From Paulownia fortunei (Eukaryota > Streptophyta > Magnoliopsida > Lamiales > Paulowniaceae): a DNA stretch of 64,000 bases. The notes under the pieces are model-generated. The model searched no databases. It was given only the letters and a program-made list of their open reading frames with translations, and was not told the origin of the DNA. The DNA is taken from NCBI GenBank assembly GCA_019321725.1, contig CM033123.1:628960-692959 (forward strand), written 5' to 3'. Positions 25,797-38,400 of the stretch are shown here, piece by piece. The number at the start of each line of letters is the position of its first letter. The stretch's first letter is position 1. The position numbers and the translations under genes were made by a program.

Positions 25797-28522
25797 AATG
25801 CACTGATCTTACGGAGTCAGCATCAGGGTAGCTGACTCCAGTTGGAAGAAGTCTGTTATGGCTTCATGATCATATAATTAAAGAGTATGATTACTTTTAT
25901 CATCCGTTTAGATAAACCTGTGAGGCATAAATTGGGAGTTGTAAGCAGTCTCAACCTATAAAAACTTAGAACAAGTCGAGGCATTTTAATCCTGGTTGGA
26001 TGTGGCATGGTACGTAGCATTGAAACTCCCGGTCACACAAAACAAGTATATTTCCTACTAGTTTCACTGTTGCATATAAACGATCAACACGTCTAGTGTC
26101 GACCATGGACACGTTTTGTGAAAGAATCTCATGATAGAAAGAGCAATTATGAGGAATATTTCATTTTTACCTTGTCCTGGAATTGGTAATATTAAAAGCT
26201 GCATTTACCTTGGCCAAGGTCGACTAGACATCTATGGCATAAGCAAAATTATGCTAGATGCTGGAGTTTATCTTCCTGCATACGTGATACGATTTCAACT
26301 TTCAATAGAGGTTGGAGATTTTCTTTTTTCACTTCAGCAAAAAATGAGATTTTACGATACATTCTTGAGACGAACCCTCAGAATTTTTTGTTAGGTTATG
26401 TTGAAATTCATAAAAGTTTATAATCCTAAGTCCAAATTTTGGATTCTGCTGTTGAAAGAACCTTATGAATGCGCCATTAAAACGTGAGGGGGACATTTGC
26501 TGGTTCTTTTTCAAAGGAATTAAAGAGGTAGAATGCAGTTAGATGACGGGCCAGCAGCATAGTGCAGTTGAACACTGAAGATTTGATGAATTCAAATGTA
26601 GCTATCTTCAAAGTCAACAAAAAATCATCAATATTTCAACACTTTGAAGTCAAGTTTGTGGGATCAATTTGCCTTTTTTTTTTTTTTTTTTATCGATCAA
26701 ATTTGAAATATTAACGATCAAATGCTTAGTCATCTTGATCACTTTGGCATTTTTTGATCTGAATTTTGAAAAGGGCTATTAAAGAAGGTCTGAACAATGG
26801 ATATGGGTGGGGTAGAAATATTAAATATCACCAGCTAATCCTTCACTATTTTCTTATCTTACCTGAATTTACAAAGTATTAATTTTATTAGGAAAGAATT
26901 TATTTGGCTAGCTAAGACTCCTTACTAAACAAGGTCTCTGCAGCTTAATGGGAGGGTTTTTAATGCAAATATTCAGGATTTTGCATAAGGATAGTGATTT
27001 TATACTTTAATAGAGATAGGCTTAGGCCTTGGATGTGGTCTTTTATTTTAAAATAGAAAACATGCATAGATCCATGTTATTCATATCTCTTAGGGCATGC
27101 ATTAAATCGGATTTTTATGTATCTCCAATTTATTTATTGACTAGAATTGTACCCTATGAATCAATGACTTTAAAATTGTGATCACCGTTGAACCTAAAAT
27201 AAGAAAACTAAAAATAAATAAATAAAAATGATCAGAGTTGAACTTGAACATGAACAACAATACTCAAAAGTAGTATTTCAGTCGTGCACAACTAACCAGT
27301 CATGATTCTACCAGCTAGATGAAATCAAATCTTTTCCATTTAGCTCAATCTCATTAAATTCCGCCATTAATGTAAATTGACTCACCCCAAGCTTTACCAA
27401 TAGACCATTCCATTATGGATAGTTTGTTCCAAATATGATTGAACAGAAATATTGACTAAAACCCCAACAAATAAATGTGTTTTTTTTCCTAATATGCACA
27501 AAATAAATGGACTATCAAAGAGCTTGACACTTTGAAAGTGACAAGAAACAACTTCATTAATATGGGTCACTTGTATAGAGACACAAGTTTGTTTGGCATG
27601 TAGCATTTATTTCATTAGTTCAAAGTCACATAGCAACAGGCCCCTCGTGTCTCATGTGAGGACATGCACATAAATTTTGCAATTTTTCTTTTAAGTTTGG
27701 TAGTCTTATTTTTTCAATTTGAATACTTCGTGTTCGTATTAGGATTTTCTTCAACAAAAATTGGTAGATGTTTGATGATGCTATGTTAAAACTTTTTTTA
27801 CGCTTCATTAGACATGAGATTGTAGAGAAAAAGAAAAAAAAAAAAACAGTAAAAATAAAATCAGTAAAAGCTGATTTTTTGTGAATCATCCTTTGTGATA
27901 AATGAATGCTATTTTTTTTATTAACTTAGAAAAATAACAAGAAAAATAAAATAAAATTACATAATTAACCTTGAGATTATACTTCTACAAGCTTTTCTTT
28001 TTGCATCTTTATTTAAAGCAAATGAAGATAAACACTTTTCTCATTGCTTTCTCATTAAAATTTAAGATTCAAACCGAGCATTAGTACAAATTCTTTTCTA
28101 CTTTATTTGGGTATTTCTATGTAGTTGCAATTGGGCACCGGTGAACTTAAAAGCTTGAGCTCTAATATTTCATTGATTTCACGGAGAGGACAAACGCATG
28201 CTTCTCCAAGGATGCATAGGCAACCCACAAATTAAGGAATGGGCAATCAACCATAACAAAAATCTATTTCTTCATCTCCCTCTTTTTTGGTATTTATAGA
28301 CAAAATTAAGGTTACATAGGATGTCGTTGCCATGTCCTAGGGAACAAGAATTAAAATGATAAAAAATTGCATAACAAACACTGAGAAATTGATGGAGGAC
28401 CTCCAATAAAGGAATTTTCATGCAAATTCTCACTTTTTTCTTCATGAAACTTTGACATTTTTATCCAGTCCCAGATAAATTCAGCTACATAGTTCCATCC
28501 CAGAAAAAAAAAGGAAAAAAAA
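25797..28522. other. Divergent spacer, no gene seen
   Basis: Shared upstream region of the divergent peroxidase (minus) and pectinesterase-like (plus) genes. It has a T run near 26672-26690. A TATTTATAG at about 28291 could be the TATA element of the pectinesterase-like gene. No gene recognised. Confidence 0.55.
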
Positions 28523-31304
28523 ATGAATAAACCACACCTCCATTCTGCAACATTTGTTAGAGCCATAAATTTAACCTCTGTATTTATTCTTGTCACATTA
28601 GTCATCTTCCTGGATTCTGTACATGGCTTCTCCAAGAAAAATGTGGTTGACTCCCGTCTCTTGACCCAAAAAATTGGAACCAATCATACGATAATCGTCG
28701 ATGCATATGGACAAGGGGACTTCAAATCTGTACAAGCTGCCATTGATCATGTCCCAAATGGAAATTCTAAATGGATTATCATTCATATCAGAAAGGGAGT
28801 CTACAGGTGATTGCTTCATAATTCGCATAGATAAGAAGAAATCCAATTATCTACTGGACTACCACATTCTTTTTTTCACTTTTTCACTAACAGGTACTTA
28901 GGTGTTCACCATTTCTGAAAATTGAAAAATGTCTGGATTTCTGCCATTTCCATTTCTCACTGACTGTATCACAAAGAACAATTTGTGACAAACAATATGG
29001 TTTTGGTCCCATTATGGGCCTGCAGAGTTGAACAATACTGTTTGATTGAAGTTGCATCATGTTGGTTGAGAGTCATTCAAGATTTTAGCTTATCCAATAT
29101 GCATCATTCTGCTGCTGTAGAATGATTAATGATAAAGACTTAAAATTCACAAAATGGTCTTTTATTTCAAGAATTCTCTCTAACTTTATGTTTCTCATGA
29201 CCTTCATAGTTTCAAAACCAAAGCAGCCTACATATGATGACTTGAAATCGCTTTAGAGGTCTGTTTACAAGATTGACTATGATACAATGTTTTCTCTACC
29301 ATGCTTCTTTGATCCCTTAATTCACATGGATAAGTTCATCAACATGAATGGATCAGAAAGTTTATGAATTTATGGGAATTCGTTATCTGAAAATCTTTTA
29401 TTATCTTGACTATTCTGCAGAGAAAAGGTTAGCATACCACTTAGCAAGCCCTATATATTCATGAGAGGCAGCGGAAAAGGGAGGACATCCATTGTCTGGT
29501 CCCAAAGCTCAGAAAAGAACTACGGCTCCGCCACATTCAAAGTTGAAGCTCCACATTTTGTTGCCTTTGGTATCAGCTTCAAGGTTCCCCTTTTTATATC
29601 CCTTCATATCTTTTGTTTCAATAGGAGATGGGAGTGCCATTTTTGGCAGAATGGAGAAATGACCTCATCAAGGAAGTCTACATAAGTTCTAACTATGCAG
29701 CTAGTTTAGAGTGAAAATGTCGTGTTGGGCTAGACTGAAGTCACTAAGCAGCACTATCTACAATAGTAGAAGTCAAATAACCAATGTGATGAAAAGGAAA
29801 AAGTTCTGTTAATTAAATTGAAAGAAATCCTCAATCAACAATTTAACAACTGATGTGACAATATTTCCAATCCATCAATTTAGTACGTTTTATGTGTATT
29901 CACCATCATTCCGAGTGAATAAGATAGAAATAATGTTGCTAATTGTGTAAATTGACAGAATACAGCTCCAACCGGCATTAGTCACACTGCACAGAATAAG
30001 TCGGTGGCAGCACTGGTGGGAGGGGACAAGGCTGCCTTCTACCACTGTGCATTCTTCAGCAACCATAACACTCTCTTCGACTATAAGGGCAGGCACTACT
30101 ATGACAACTGCTACATTCAAGGCTCCATTGATTTCATTTTTGGACATGGGCAAGCCATGTTTCATGTGAGCACTTATCATTCTTATACGAAGATCAGTAA
30201 CTTGTCCAGCAATTAGTCGCATACTCATAATTCTAAAAATTGTTGTCCAGCATTAGTAATATGAACCAACACTTGTCTGACATATTACATGGCATTCTTA
30301 GTCAGATCAATTGGTCTTGGATATTCCTGGAACCATCAGGGACCGGATTACAGGTGCCCACTATTGGCCAGTGTGATCTAAAGACATGATTCTTGGACCA
30401 AGATAGTTCCCGGACCATCAAACAGATACCAAAGAACTATTTTCTAGCCAAAGACTTGTTTTAAACCAGGATTTTTTTTTCCTGTTATATGCAGGACTGT
30501 GAGGTATTTGCGATTGCTGATTGGAGAGTTGAAATTCGAGGATCAATCACAGCAAATCACAGGCAAAGCCATAATGAAAGCAGTGGATTTGTCTTTGTCA
30601 AGGGGAAGGTGTATGGGATTGGAGATGTGTACTTGGGTAGGGCCAAAGGAGCACATGCCAGGGTAGTTTTTGCAAACACCTACTTGTCAAGGACTATTAT
30701 CCCTCAAGGGTGGACAAATTGGAGCAATCCAGGCAGTACAGAGTAAGAAAACTTGTCTCATATTCAACTGTGATCTCATTTTCTTTGTTTTTTTCCCCTA
30801 AAGTTCGAAGGGCAGTTTTATTATACTTTGTGAACATCACAAGAAATTCCATCATGCACCTAAGGTTAATACACTAGGTTATATGCAAATTCAACCTAGG
30901 TGCGTATTAGATACGTGTAATTGCAGCTTTAGTAAATGCACGTTGCACGTGCGTGTATCAGGTTCGTGTATCTCAGATACACACATCCTACTCTTCCTAC
31001 TCTTCCATCAGATGCCCAAATTACATTATTCCTCCTCAAGTCTCTTGTTACTTGTGTCAATAAGCTTTTTCTTGATTAATGGCTCAATTCAATCAAATTT
31101 GTGGTTCACTAGCATTTCTGATGCTTGTAATAATTTGTGAAATGAAACAGCAATTTATACCAAGCAGAGTATAAATGTCATGGACCAGGATCTGCTTCAA
31201 AAAATCGTGCAAATTGGTCTAAACAACTAGCTGATGAAGAAGCTGTCCCCTTCCTCTCCATAGACTTCATCAAAGGCAAGGAATGGCTACCTGCATGGTT
31301 GTGA
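28523..31304 (+). CDS. Pectinesterase-like protein, 351 aa, active site altered
   Basis: Carbohydrate esterase family 8 fold (right-handed beta-helix); active members remove methyl esters from wall pectin. Exons 28523-28806, 29421-29583, 29959-30165, 30495-30742 and 31151-31304 join in frame. An N-terminal hydrophobic segment (about residues 16-36) is a signal peptide or anchor, and there is no PMEI pro-domain. Family motifs: GQGDFKSVQAAID, GVYREKV, GGDKAAFYHC, GSIDFIFG (Asp207, the nucleophile position), VYLGRAKG (Arg267) and a C-terminal EYKCHGPG...WLPAWL. By alignment to the carrot enzyme, Lys163 replaces Gln113, His185-Asn186 replace Gln135-Asp136 (the acid/base), and Lys269 replaces Trp227. 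The closest family I recall is probable pectinesterase 67 (At3g17060), next to PER29 in Arabidopsis. Catalysis is doubtful. Confidence 0.85.
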
Positions 31305-32791
31305 AGTGCATCTTTAGAGTTCATTTAAGGTTGATGCCTCTCGCTGTGCCTTTAAAATAGTAGCAGTACTTTTTGTTAGCATGTTAGTGAATAGACAAAA
31401 AGCTGCTGATGAACTCAGTAAAACAGCACTTGTAAAGTCGTTTTCTTCAGTTATTTTGTACAAAAAGAGTGACAATTTTAGTAATTTGTACCTTTCATAA
31501 AGTAGTACAACCACTGATATTATCTAAAGCATTGTTATATTTACTATTTTATTTTATATTATTTTGGTTAAAACTGCATGTTAGGAGTACAATCTGAACT
31601 CCTACTCGTTTATTAATTGAAATATTACAAATTTCTATTGTTTATGTCCATGAGTTATGACCAATTATCTCAAGCTTCACTTGCTTGGAAGCTCGGACTC
31701 AACCAGCTTCAGTGGAGTCTTATTGAAGCTTGCTCGACTCTTATTATACACTATTGGTAGCTAACGAAATTAAGGCGAAAATTCAAATGCATTTTATGTG
31801 ATGTAAGTTTAAGAAAACTTACCAAAATTTGATATTTTTACTATTCTCTTTCTTGTTTCTAATTCACTTTTATCCAACTTCAATCACAACAGCAGAGGTT
31901 TTCATTTACATCCAAATGATTCCTCAAGTGGTGATGTTCTTTAACTTTTTTATCGCAACTTTACTAAAAATTATGCTTCCAATTTCTTCTGGAAAATTGT
32001 ATAATAACAGCCTTTTTTTTTGTTTTCTTTCTTATGTTTCATTTTCACTAAGTGTAGTTTTCTTCACACGTCAAAGTGGGAGAAAATATGAGAGTTAATA
32101 TGATTTTTTGTACAAGAAACCACTCATACAAAAATTTAATTTTTGAGCCATTTAAATCAAATCGACCATTATGACGACCCGTTAACCCATTTATTATTTT
32201 TTATAATAAGAAATTACTCATTTTAGAAATCAAGAACATTAAAATTTTCAATATTTTAAACTAGGATTGTCAGTGAGTTAGATTTTCCAAATTCAATCCA
32301 ATGATATAGGATATATAACTGTTTTATAGATTCCAACGGATAAGATAAAAACCTAAAAGAAATGAATTAGAATAAATATGGAATTGAGCAATTTGATCGA
32401 TTAAAAATCAAAATTTAATAATTTTTAATATTTGTCAATAGGCTATTTTAATCTAATTCCACACTTTTTAGGACACATGAGCAATACTTTGTAAAACACA
32501 CAACTATTACATCTTTCATTGATAGATTATTGGCATCTTGAAACTTTGAATTTTTTGGAATTAGGAGTTCTCAATTGTCAAAAAATTGTTAACAACCTAG
32601 ATATACATATAATGTGTAATAAGTTTTCCATAACCACTCTGAACCCAAACAGTCTATTTTTTTGCAGCCCAAACCACTTCAAGCCCATAACAAAAGCCCC
32701 AAAATACAAAATCCTAGGGCTCCATCACTACTATCAATGTTCACGCACTGGAAAAAAAGAAAACACTTCTTGAATTTCAAGGGGGGGAAAA
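31305..32791. other. Spacer upstream of HYPK, no gene seen
   Basis: Between the pectinesterase-like stop and the HYPK start. It contains the left boundary (31722) of the segment that reappears after the N gap. T-rich stretches give short hydrophobic frames that I do not accept as genes. Confidence 0.6.
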
Positions 32792-34571
32792 ATGGAGGGA
32801 GGAGATGATGGAGTTGACAGAGTGGTGGACTCTAAAGACATGCAGCAGCAGAGCAAAGCCCTCGACAAACTCACCGACCGGGTTGAGGATCGACAACTCG
32901 ACTCAACCCGTGTCCAGGAGGTGAGTTGATTCGGTTTTATTGAGTATATTTAAATTGCATTTGAACTTGCGGATTTTTCTATTTGGGGGAGCTTTTTTTG
33001 GTTTCAGGCTATGGCTTCGATTGCTGGATCAAAAGAAGCTGATATTCAAGCTGCTAGATTGAGGTTTTTTTTAGCGCTTTTTTTTTTTCCTGTTATTTTT
33101 TCTTGTGCGAAGTGAGATTTTTTTGTTGTGGGAATTTGGTGGATTTTCAAGAATCATGGGTTGTTTTTGGATGATTTTGAAAGTGTATCATGTTAATGGA
33201 GAAAACGAGAGTGATTTGAAGTTTACCTTTGAAGGTAAATCTTGTTGGGGTGCTAGCGTGATTGTGAGGTGCCATGCTCGCAAGTAAAGGGTTTCAAAGT
33301 TCTATAGGTATCAGAAGTGGTTCTACATTACATTTGCGGTGAATTGGCAATTAATGCAATGTAGTTTATTGTTTTGGATTTGAAATGGTTTGACAGTTTT
33401 GGAGAAATCATTTTTTAGTTTTGCATTATTTTGAAAGCAGTCATGTTTCTGGAGAAATCGTGATTGAAATCTAGCTTGAAGCTAAATCTAAATTCTGTTG
33501 GTGTGTTAATACGAATGTGTTGGTTCGCAAAACTTGAAGATGTTGAGTTTGAAAGGTTTTATAGGTATTAGAGGTGGTTCTAATTGGCAGTTAGGGTGAC
33601 TTGGCAAATTACTAATGTAATGTAGCACAAGCATTATTATGCATTTGAAATATTCTGAAAGCTTTGGAGAAATAATTGGTCATTTTGGGATAACTTGAAA
33701 ATGTATAATGTTTATGAAGAAATCGTGATTGAAAGTTAGGTTGAAGCTAACACTAAATTTTGTTGGGAGTGTGAATATGAGTGTATGTATGCAAACTTTG
33801 CATGCAATTTGAAAGTTTTTATAAGTATTAGAAGTGGTTCTACGTTGCATTTAGGGCGACTTGAAAATTTACTTTTGTAATGTAGTTTAGCATTATTGTT
33901 TTGAAATGGTTGCGTAGTAATTTAGTCGAGATGGAGATGTCTTTTCAGGAAATGCCGAATGCTGTTGCTGATATTAGATGTCAATAAAATTTTGAAATTA
34001 AACAAATAAATCTTATTTGACAAATTAGTTAAATAAACAAAATAATTAATAACTCAAATAAATGTAGTAAATGGAAATTAAACACAAATATATTAATGAA
34101 ATTTATAACAGCAAACACTTACATATTGAGCTTTGAAATTGTATGATTGGTTGCTCAGAAATCTTGATATGTTGTTCAATTTAAGAAAGCTTGCTAATTA
34201 CAAGGAATTTTGGCTAATGAAGGACGACTTCGCCTAATTACAAGTTCTATGGTTTCAAATAAAAGTCTCCCAACTTATGGTACTTGTTTATACATTTTAT
34301 TTCAGTTCACTGACCATAGAAATGGTGTTTGGTTTCATCACAGGGAGAAGGAATTGGCAGCTGTTAAGATTAATGCCGCTGATGTTGATATCATTGCAAA
34401 TGAACTAGAGGTATTCATGCTTTCTGAACTTTCGACTTTGTTCAATTGATATTTTTGTACTTGATACATCTACTATAATTTTGAAAATAGCTGGACAAGA
34501 AGGTGGCTGAAAGAACATTGCGTGAGCATAAAGGCGATGCTGTTGCGGCCGTTAGATCCTTGCTCTATTAA
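32792..34571 (+). CDS. HYPK: HYPK-like protein (NatA-associated), 110 aa
   Basis: Huntingtin-interacting protein K family: a small ribosome-linked chaperone-like protein that binds the NatA N-terminal acetyltransferase. Exons 32792-32920, 33008-33063, 34344-34410 and 34491-34571 join in frame. An acidic, Gln-containing N-terminus is followed by DKLTDRVEDRQLDSTRVQE, then AMASIAGSKEAD, REKELAAVKINAADVDIIAN, and a C-terminal UBA-like helix ending AERTLREHKGDAVAAVRSLL. The ATG at 32792 is the first in frame. The relative I recall is Arabidopsis At3g06610, close to PAS kinases and ACLB-1 as here. Intron 3 (33064-34343) is long for such a small gene. It converges on the Raf-like kinase. Confidence 0.88.
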
Positions 34572-35444
34572 TAACCTCCCGTTAAGAAAAGCAACAGAGT
34601 TTTATTTTCCTTCCAAATATGGTCACACTTTACGGTCATAAAATTTGCTCAAAGCGGAGTTGCGGGAATCACCAATCCTGACAATATTGCTTGTAAAAAT
34701 CTGTTTCTATGCAAATTCTCATTGTTTCACATGTTAAATCCTAAGTATGTTTTTTCTCTCTTCTTCTTTGTATCCATTAACTAAATACTCCAGAAAATAT
34801 ATAAAAGCAAATGCTTATAAATTGAGAGGCTTTATTTCCCCCCGACATGGGTGGAATAACCGAAGGAATTCTATTGAAACACATAGAATCGTTTCCAGAA
34901 GACCCAAAATGATGAGGAAAGTGCGCATCTGTAAGGTCCATTTAAACCTACATTTCAGGGTGAGGTCAGCAGTGTGATGGAGAAGCGTGCTGGAGACAAA
35001 AAGAAAATTATTTCACTTACATTCTCCACTGTACAGCTAGATTTTGAATTGTTCAACACTATCAGACCAGAACGACCTAAAATGACAATCGAGCAATCAA
35101 ACAGTAGCTTGTTTTAAATTAAATGGTGAAAGGACCTAAAATGACAATCGAGCAATCAAACAGTAGCTTGTTTTAAATTAAATGGTGAAAGGACACAACA
35201 GAAGAATTCCCTGTAACATTTACATCACCAACAATATTTTTTCAAGGAGACACCTTGCATCAATGACATCTACTTTTCAATCGATAATACCCTAATTTTG
35301 AGATAGAGGAATCCATCATGGGCTTATATCAACAAAAAAGGATCTCTAGATATTTTAGTCCGACACCACAAGCAATTTGCAGCAAGCTATGGATGTCAAC
35401 ACCTGCTGGCAATTATACAAAGCACAAATGCACTCTATTTGCAT
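34572..35444. other. Convergent 3' spacer with a tandem duplication
   Basis: 873 bases between the HYPK stop and the Raf-like kinase stop, presumably both 3' untranslated regions. A frame at 34747-34977 looks like chance. Confidence 0.6.
35075..35192. repeat. Perfect 59-bp tandem duplication
   Basis: Two adjoining copies (35075-35133 and 35134-35192) of a 59-base unit that begins acctaaaatgacaatcgag and ends aaatggtgaaagg, with no mismatch. The pair recurs at 62615-62732 in the second copy of the segment. Confidence 0.95.
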
Positions 35445-38400
35445 CTACAGTTCCTTTTGGCTGGTGTCTCCAGCAACAGCACGCCCAGTTTGATATTGAA
35501 TTGCATATTGTCTCTGCAGGGCTTTTAGCTTCTCCATTAATTCTTGGAATGAAGGGCGGCATTGTGGTTCGCTGTTCAACAGAACACATAATTTGCCAAA
35601 TCAGCTGAATCTAAATTATGCTACACTCAAAGATATGGCTCTAATACTGGACACTGGGGGTTGGGGGAAGGGGAGTAACTTTTAAAACTTCAGTTTCTAA
35701 AGTTAGAAACTGAAAAAAAATTATCAGCATTTTATCAAAAGATGATTTTCCACTTCAAGCATCTCTACTACTGTTATGGAACCAACAATATTCATTCAAA
35801 AACTCCACTTCGCTAGCTCAACATAGAATATATGATTTAATAGACGTATGAAATTATCCAAAACCAGACAATCATGAAAAAACAAACATCTACTGCCCTA
35901 CAGGTGGATTCAACCTAATAGGTGATGCAACTAATGCTGAACATTTTTTTGCCCTTTATACGGAGAAAAGTAATAAAAAGAATATCAAATTGGACAGCAA
36001 GCATCAAGCAAAAACAAACCTATGCCAGCAGCTCTCTATAATGGAAGCCCACTGTGGATCAATATCCTTTGGCATCTCTAAGCGTTGGTTCATGAAGCCC
36101 ACAGCGCCTATTACCTGCAAGAATCCTAAAGAAATTGGTGATCTGTGTAAAAGACATTACTGCATAGTTTACAGATGCTAACAAACCCACCCCAACCCCC
36201 TCTATGTGTGTGTGTGCTGTATATGTTTTTGTTATTTTTTTTTTATTGAAAATCAACTTATGACAATCATTTTGCCCACTTCAGGTATCACACAACAACA
36301 GAATTTGATACGTCATCTGAAAAAATTTTTAAAAAGATTAACAATACCTGCATCGAATTGAGACTTTCCCAAGGAATCTTTTGGGTTACAAGTTCCCACA
36401 GTATCACTCCATAGCTATATACATCGACCCTGATCATCTCAAACAAGAAGCAAAATGTTTAGAAATGAAGGGTTCATTTCTCTTTATCAATAAATCTAGT
36501 CTAAACTAGATTTAATAGCACTATTCACTTAGCCATACTTCTCATCTGAAGGTTCATTACGAAGAACTTCTGGAGCCATCCACTGAGGCTGCATTACAAA
36601 ATAAGCAGGTTGTCAGTATTATATGAATGAGGCTCATTAAGCACAAAAAAAAAAATCCAAATATATTGTATGCATATAAGCAGAAGGAATTCTGGGTCCC
36701 AGTTAGATACCGTTCCTTTGCCCGTTTTTGTTGTCAAATAAGTTTCATGTTTAAGGCGCGAGAGACCAAAGTCACCAACCTGTTAAAGAGCACATATTAG
36801 CTTTCAAGTCATTCAAAGTTTAGAAAGCACATACAGCAAAACAAGCCAACTGGAATTGATACAGAAAAGTGACTAAAAGCAGACCTTGACAGTCCAGTTC
36901 TTGTCAACAAGAAGATTTGAAGACTTCAAATCACGGTGAACGATAGGCGGATTGCAATGATGAAGATAATTCATACCTCGCGCCTGTATACATATGGACA
37001 ATTCACAACAATGATGAACAATTAATATATAAGAAGTTTTATTCATCCTGAAATAAAAAACATTGAGAATCCACTAGCGGCAAAAGCAGTAGAGAATGGA
37101 ACAGAAGATACAACATTGTCCCTTGCCACTACCCAAAATACTTCTGGTCACACCAGAAGATTTATCGAACTTCGATGGCACTTACTATATCCAAAGCCAT
37201 TTGAATTCGCCGCTTCCTTTCTAATTTTGATGTATTCCTTTGCAATAGACGGAACAGACTACCACTGCATCAAACGAAAGAGTAGGAATTGAATATAAGT
37301 CGCCCTTCTAAATTGTGAATGCAAGGATAGTAAATAATAGACACCTCACAGCTGTAGAATTACATATTGACAAATGGGACACACATAAGCTCATATGAGA
37401 TTTGCCTTGGCGGACAAAAATATACATCAAGAAAAAGAAGAAAATAAGGTGGAGTAAAGCACAAGAAGAGAATACCGTGGAAGAAACTCTGTTACAATGC
37501 AAAGACGTTGAGGAGAAGTAACTGCACCCATGAATAGGAGAATATTTGGATGCCGAAGTCTTTTCATAAGTGACACCTTCAAAACCAGAAAAACAACTCT
37601 TAAGTAGATGCTTATCCACCAGACAAATATCCAATTATTCAGGTTTTCTTTTCCTCTTTGGTGTTTCTTTTTCTTATTTGTCTCAATGGAAAATGAATTT
37701 AAAACAAAAATGCATCTTTAGAATCTCTAGGATGGTGAGTCCAAGATTTTCAGAAATTCAAACAAAAATCATATCCAGCACGAGACAAATATATTATTTA
37801 TCAGATAGCATGAATAATACAATCTAAAATCACAAGGCAATCTTTTCCTTTTAACAACAAACAAGTATATAACGCAAGTCATAGTGTGTAGCTTTTTGCA
37901 ACAAGTATCACAATATCTAGTTAGAAGCTCTTTTACAATAGACAGGTATATTATGCAAGTCGTAGCGTGTAGCTTTTTGCAACAAGAATCATAGTATCAA
38001 GATTAGAAGATCTTTTATAAACACACGCAATTCTATTTAAGCACAACAAAAGTAACACAGAGGAAAGAGTTATTTTAATCAGAACACATACTGACCTCCT
38101 GTCTGAAGGAAAATATCACATCGTCAGAATATTCTTGCTTGGAGAATACCTTGACAGCGACATCCTGCAGAACATAGAGGTTCATTCTATTACAAGAGGA
38201 GTTTGGGAATTTTGTCCACATCAGTAAACCTTTTAAAAGTACAGCAAGAAGAAATGTCCAGAAAAAGTGCGTTATATGATTTGTGAGAATAGTTAGTTTC
38301 TAGTCATGACTTTGTAGTTGAAATTTATTATATAAGCAATGCATACATGATTGCTCAAATTTAGGTAAAAGGGGCAGAGGTATTAGCTCTAAGCCAAAAC

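Larger units (their letters stand above)
31722..36460. repeat. Segment duplicated at 59262-64000 (copy 1)
   Basis: 4739 bases that recur at a constant offset of 27,540. All positions compared by eye were identical, including long homopolymers and introns. It contains the whole HYPK gene and the last three exons of the Raf-like kinase. Likely a contig overlap or haplotig placed after a gap. Confidence 0.95.

Noticed and set aside
34747..34977. Small gene between HYPK and the Raf-like kinase
   Set aside because: Low-complexity start and no recognisable domain. It lies in probable 3' untranslated sequence.
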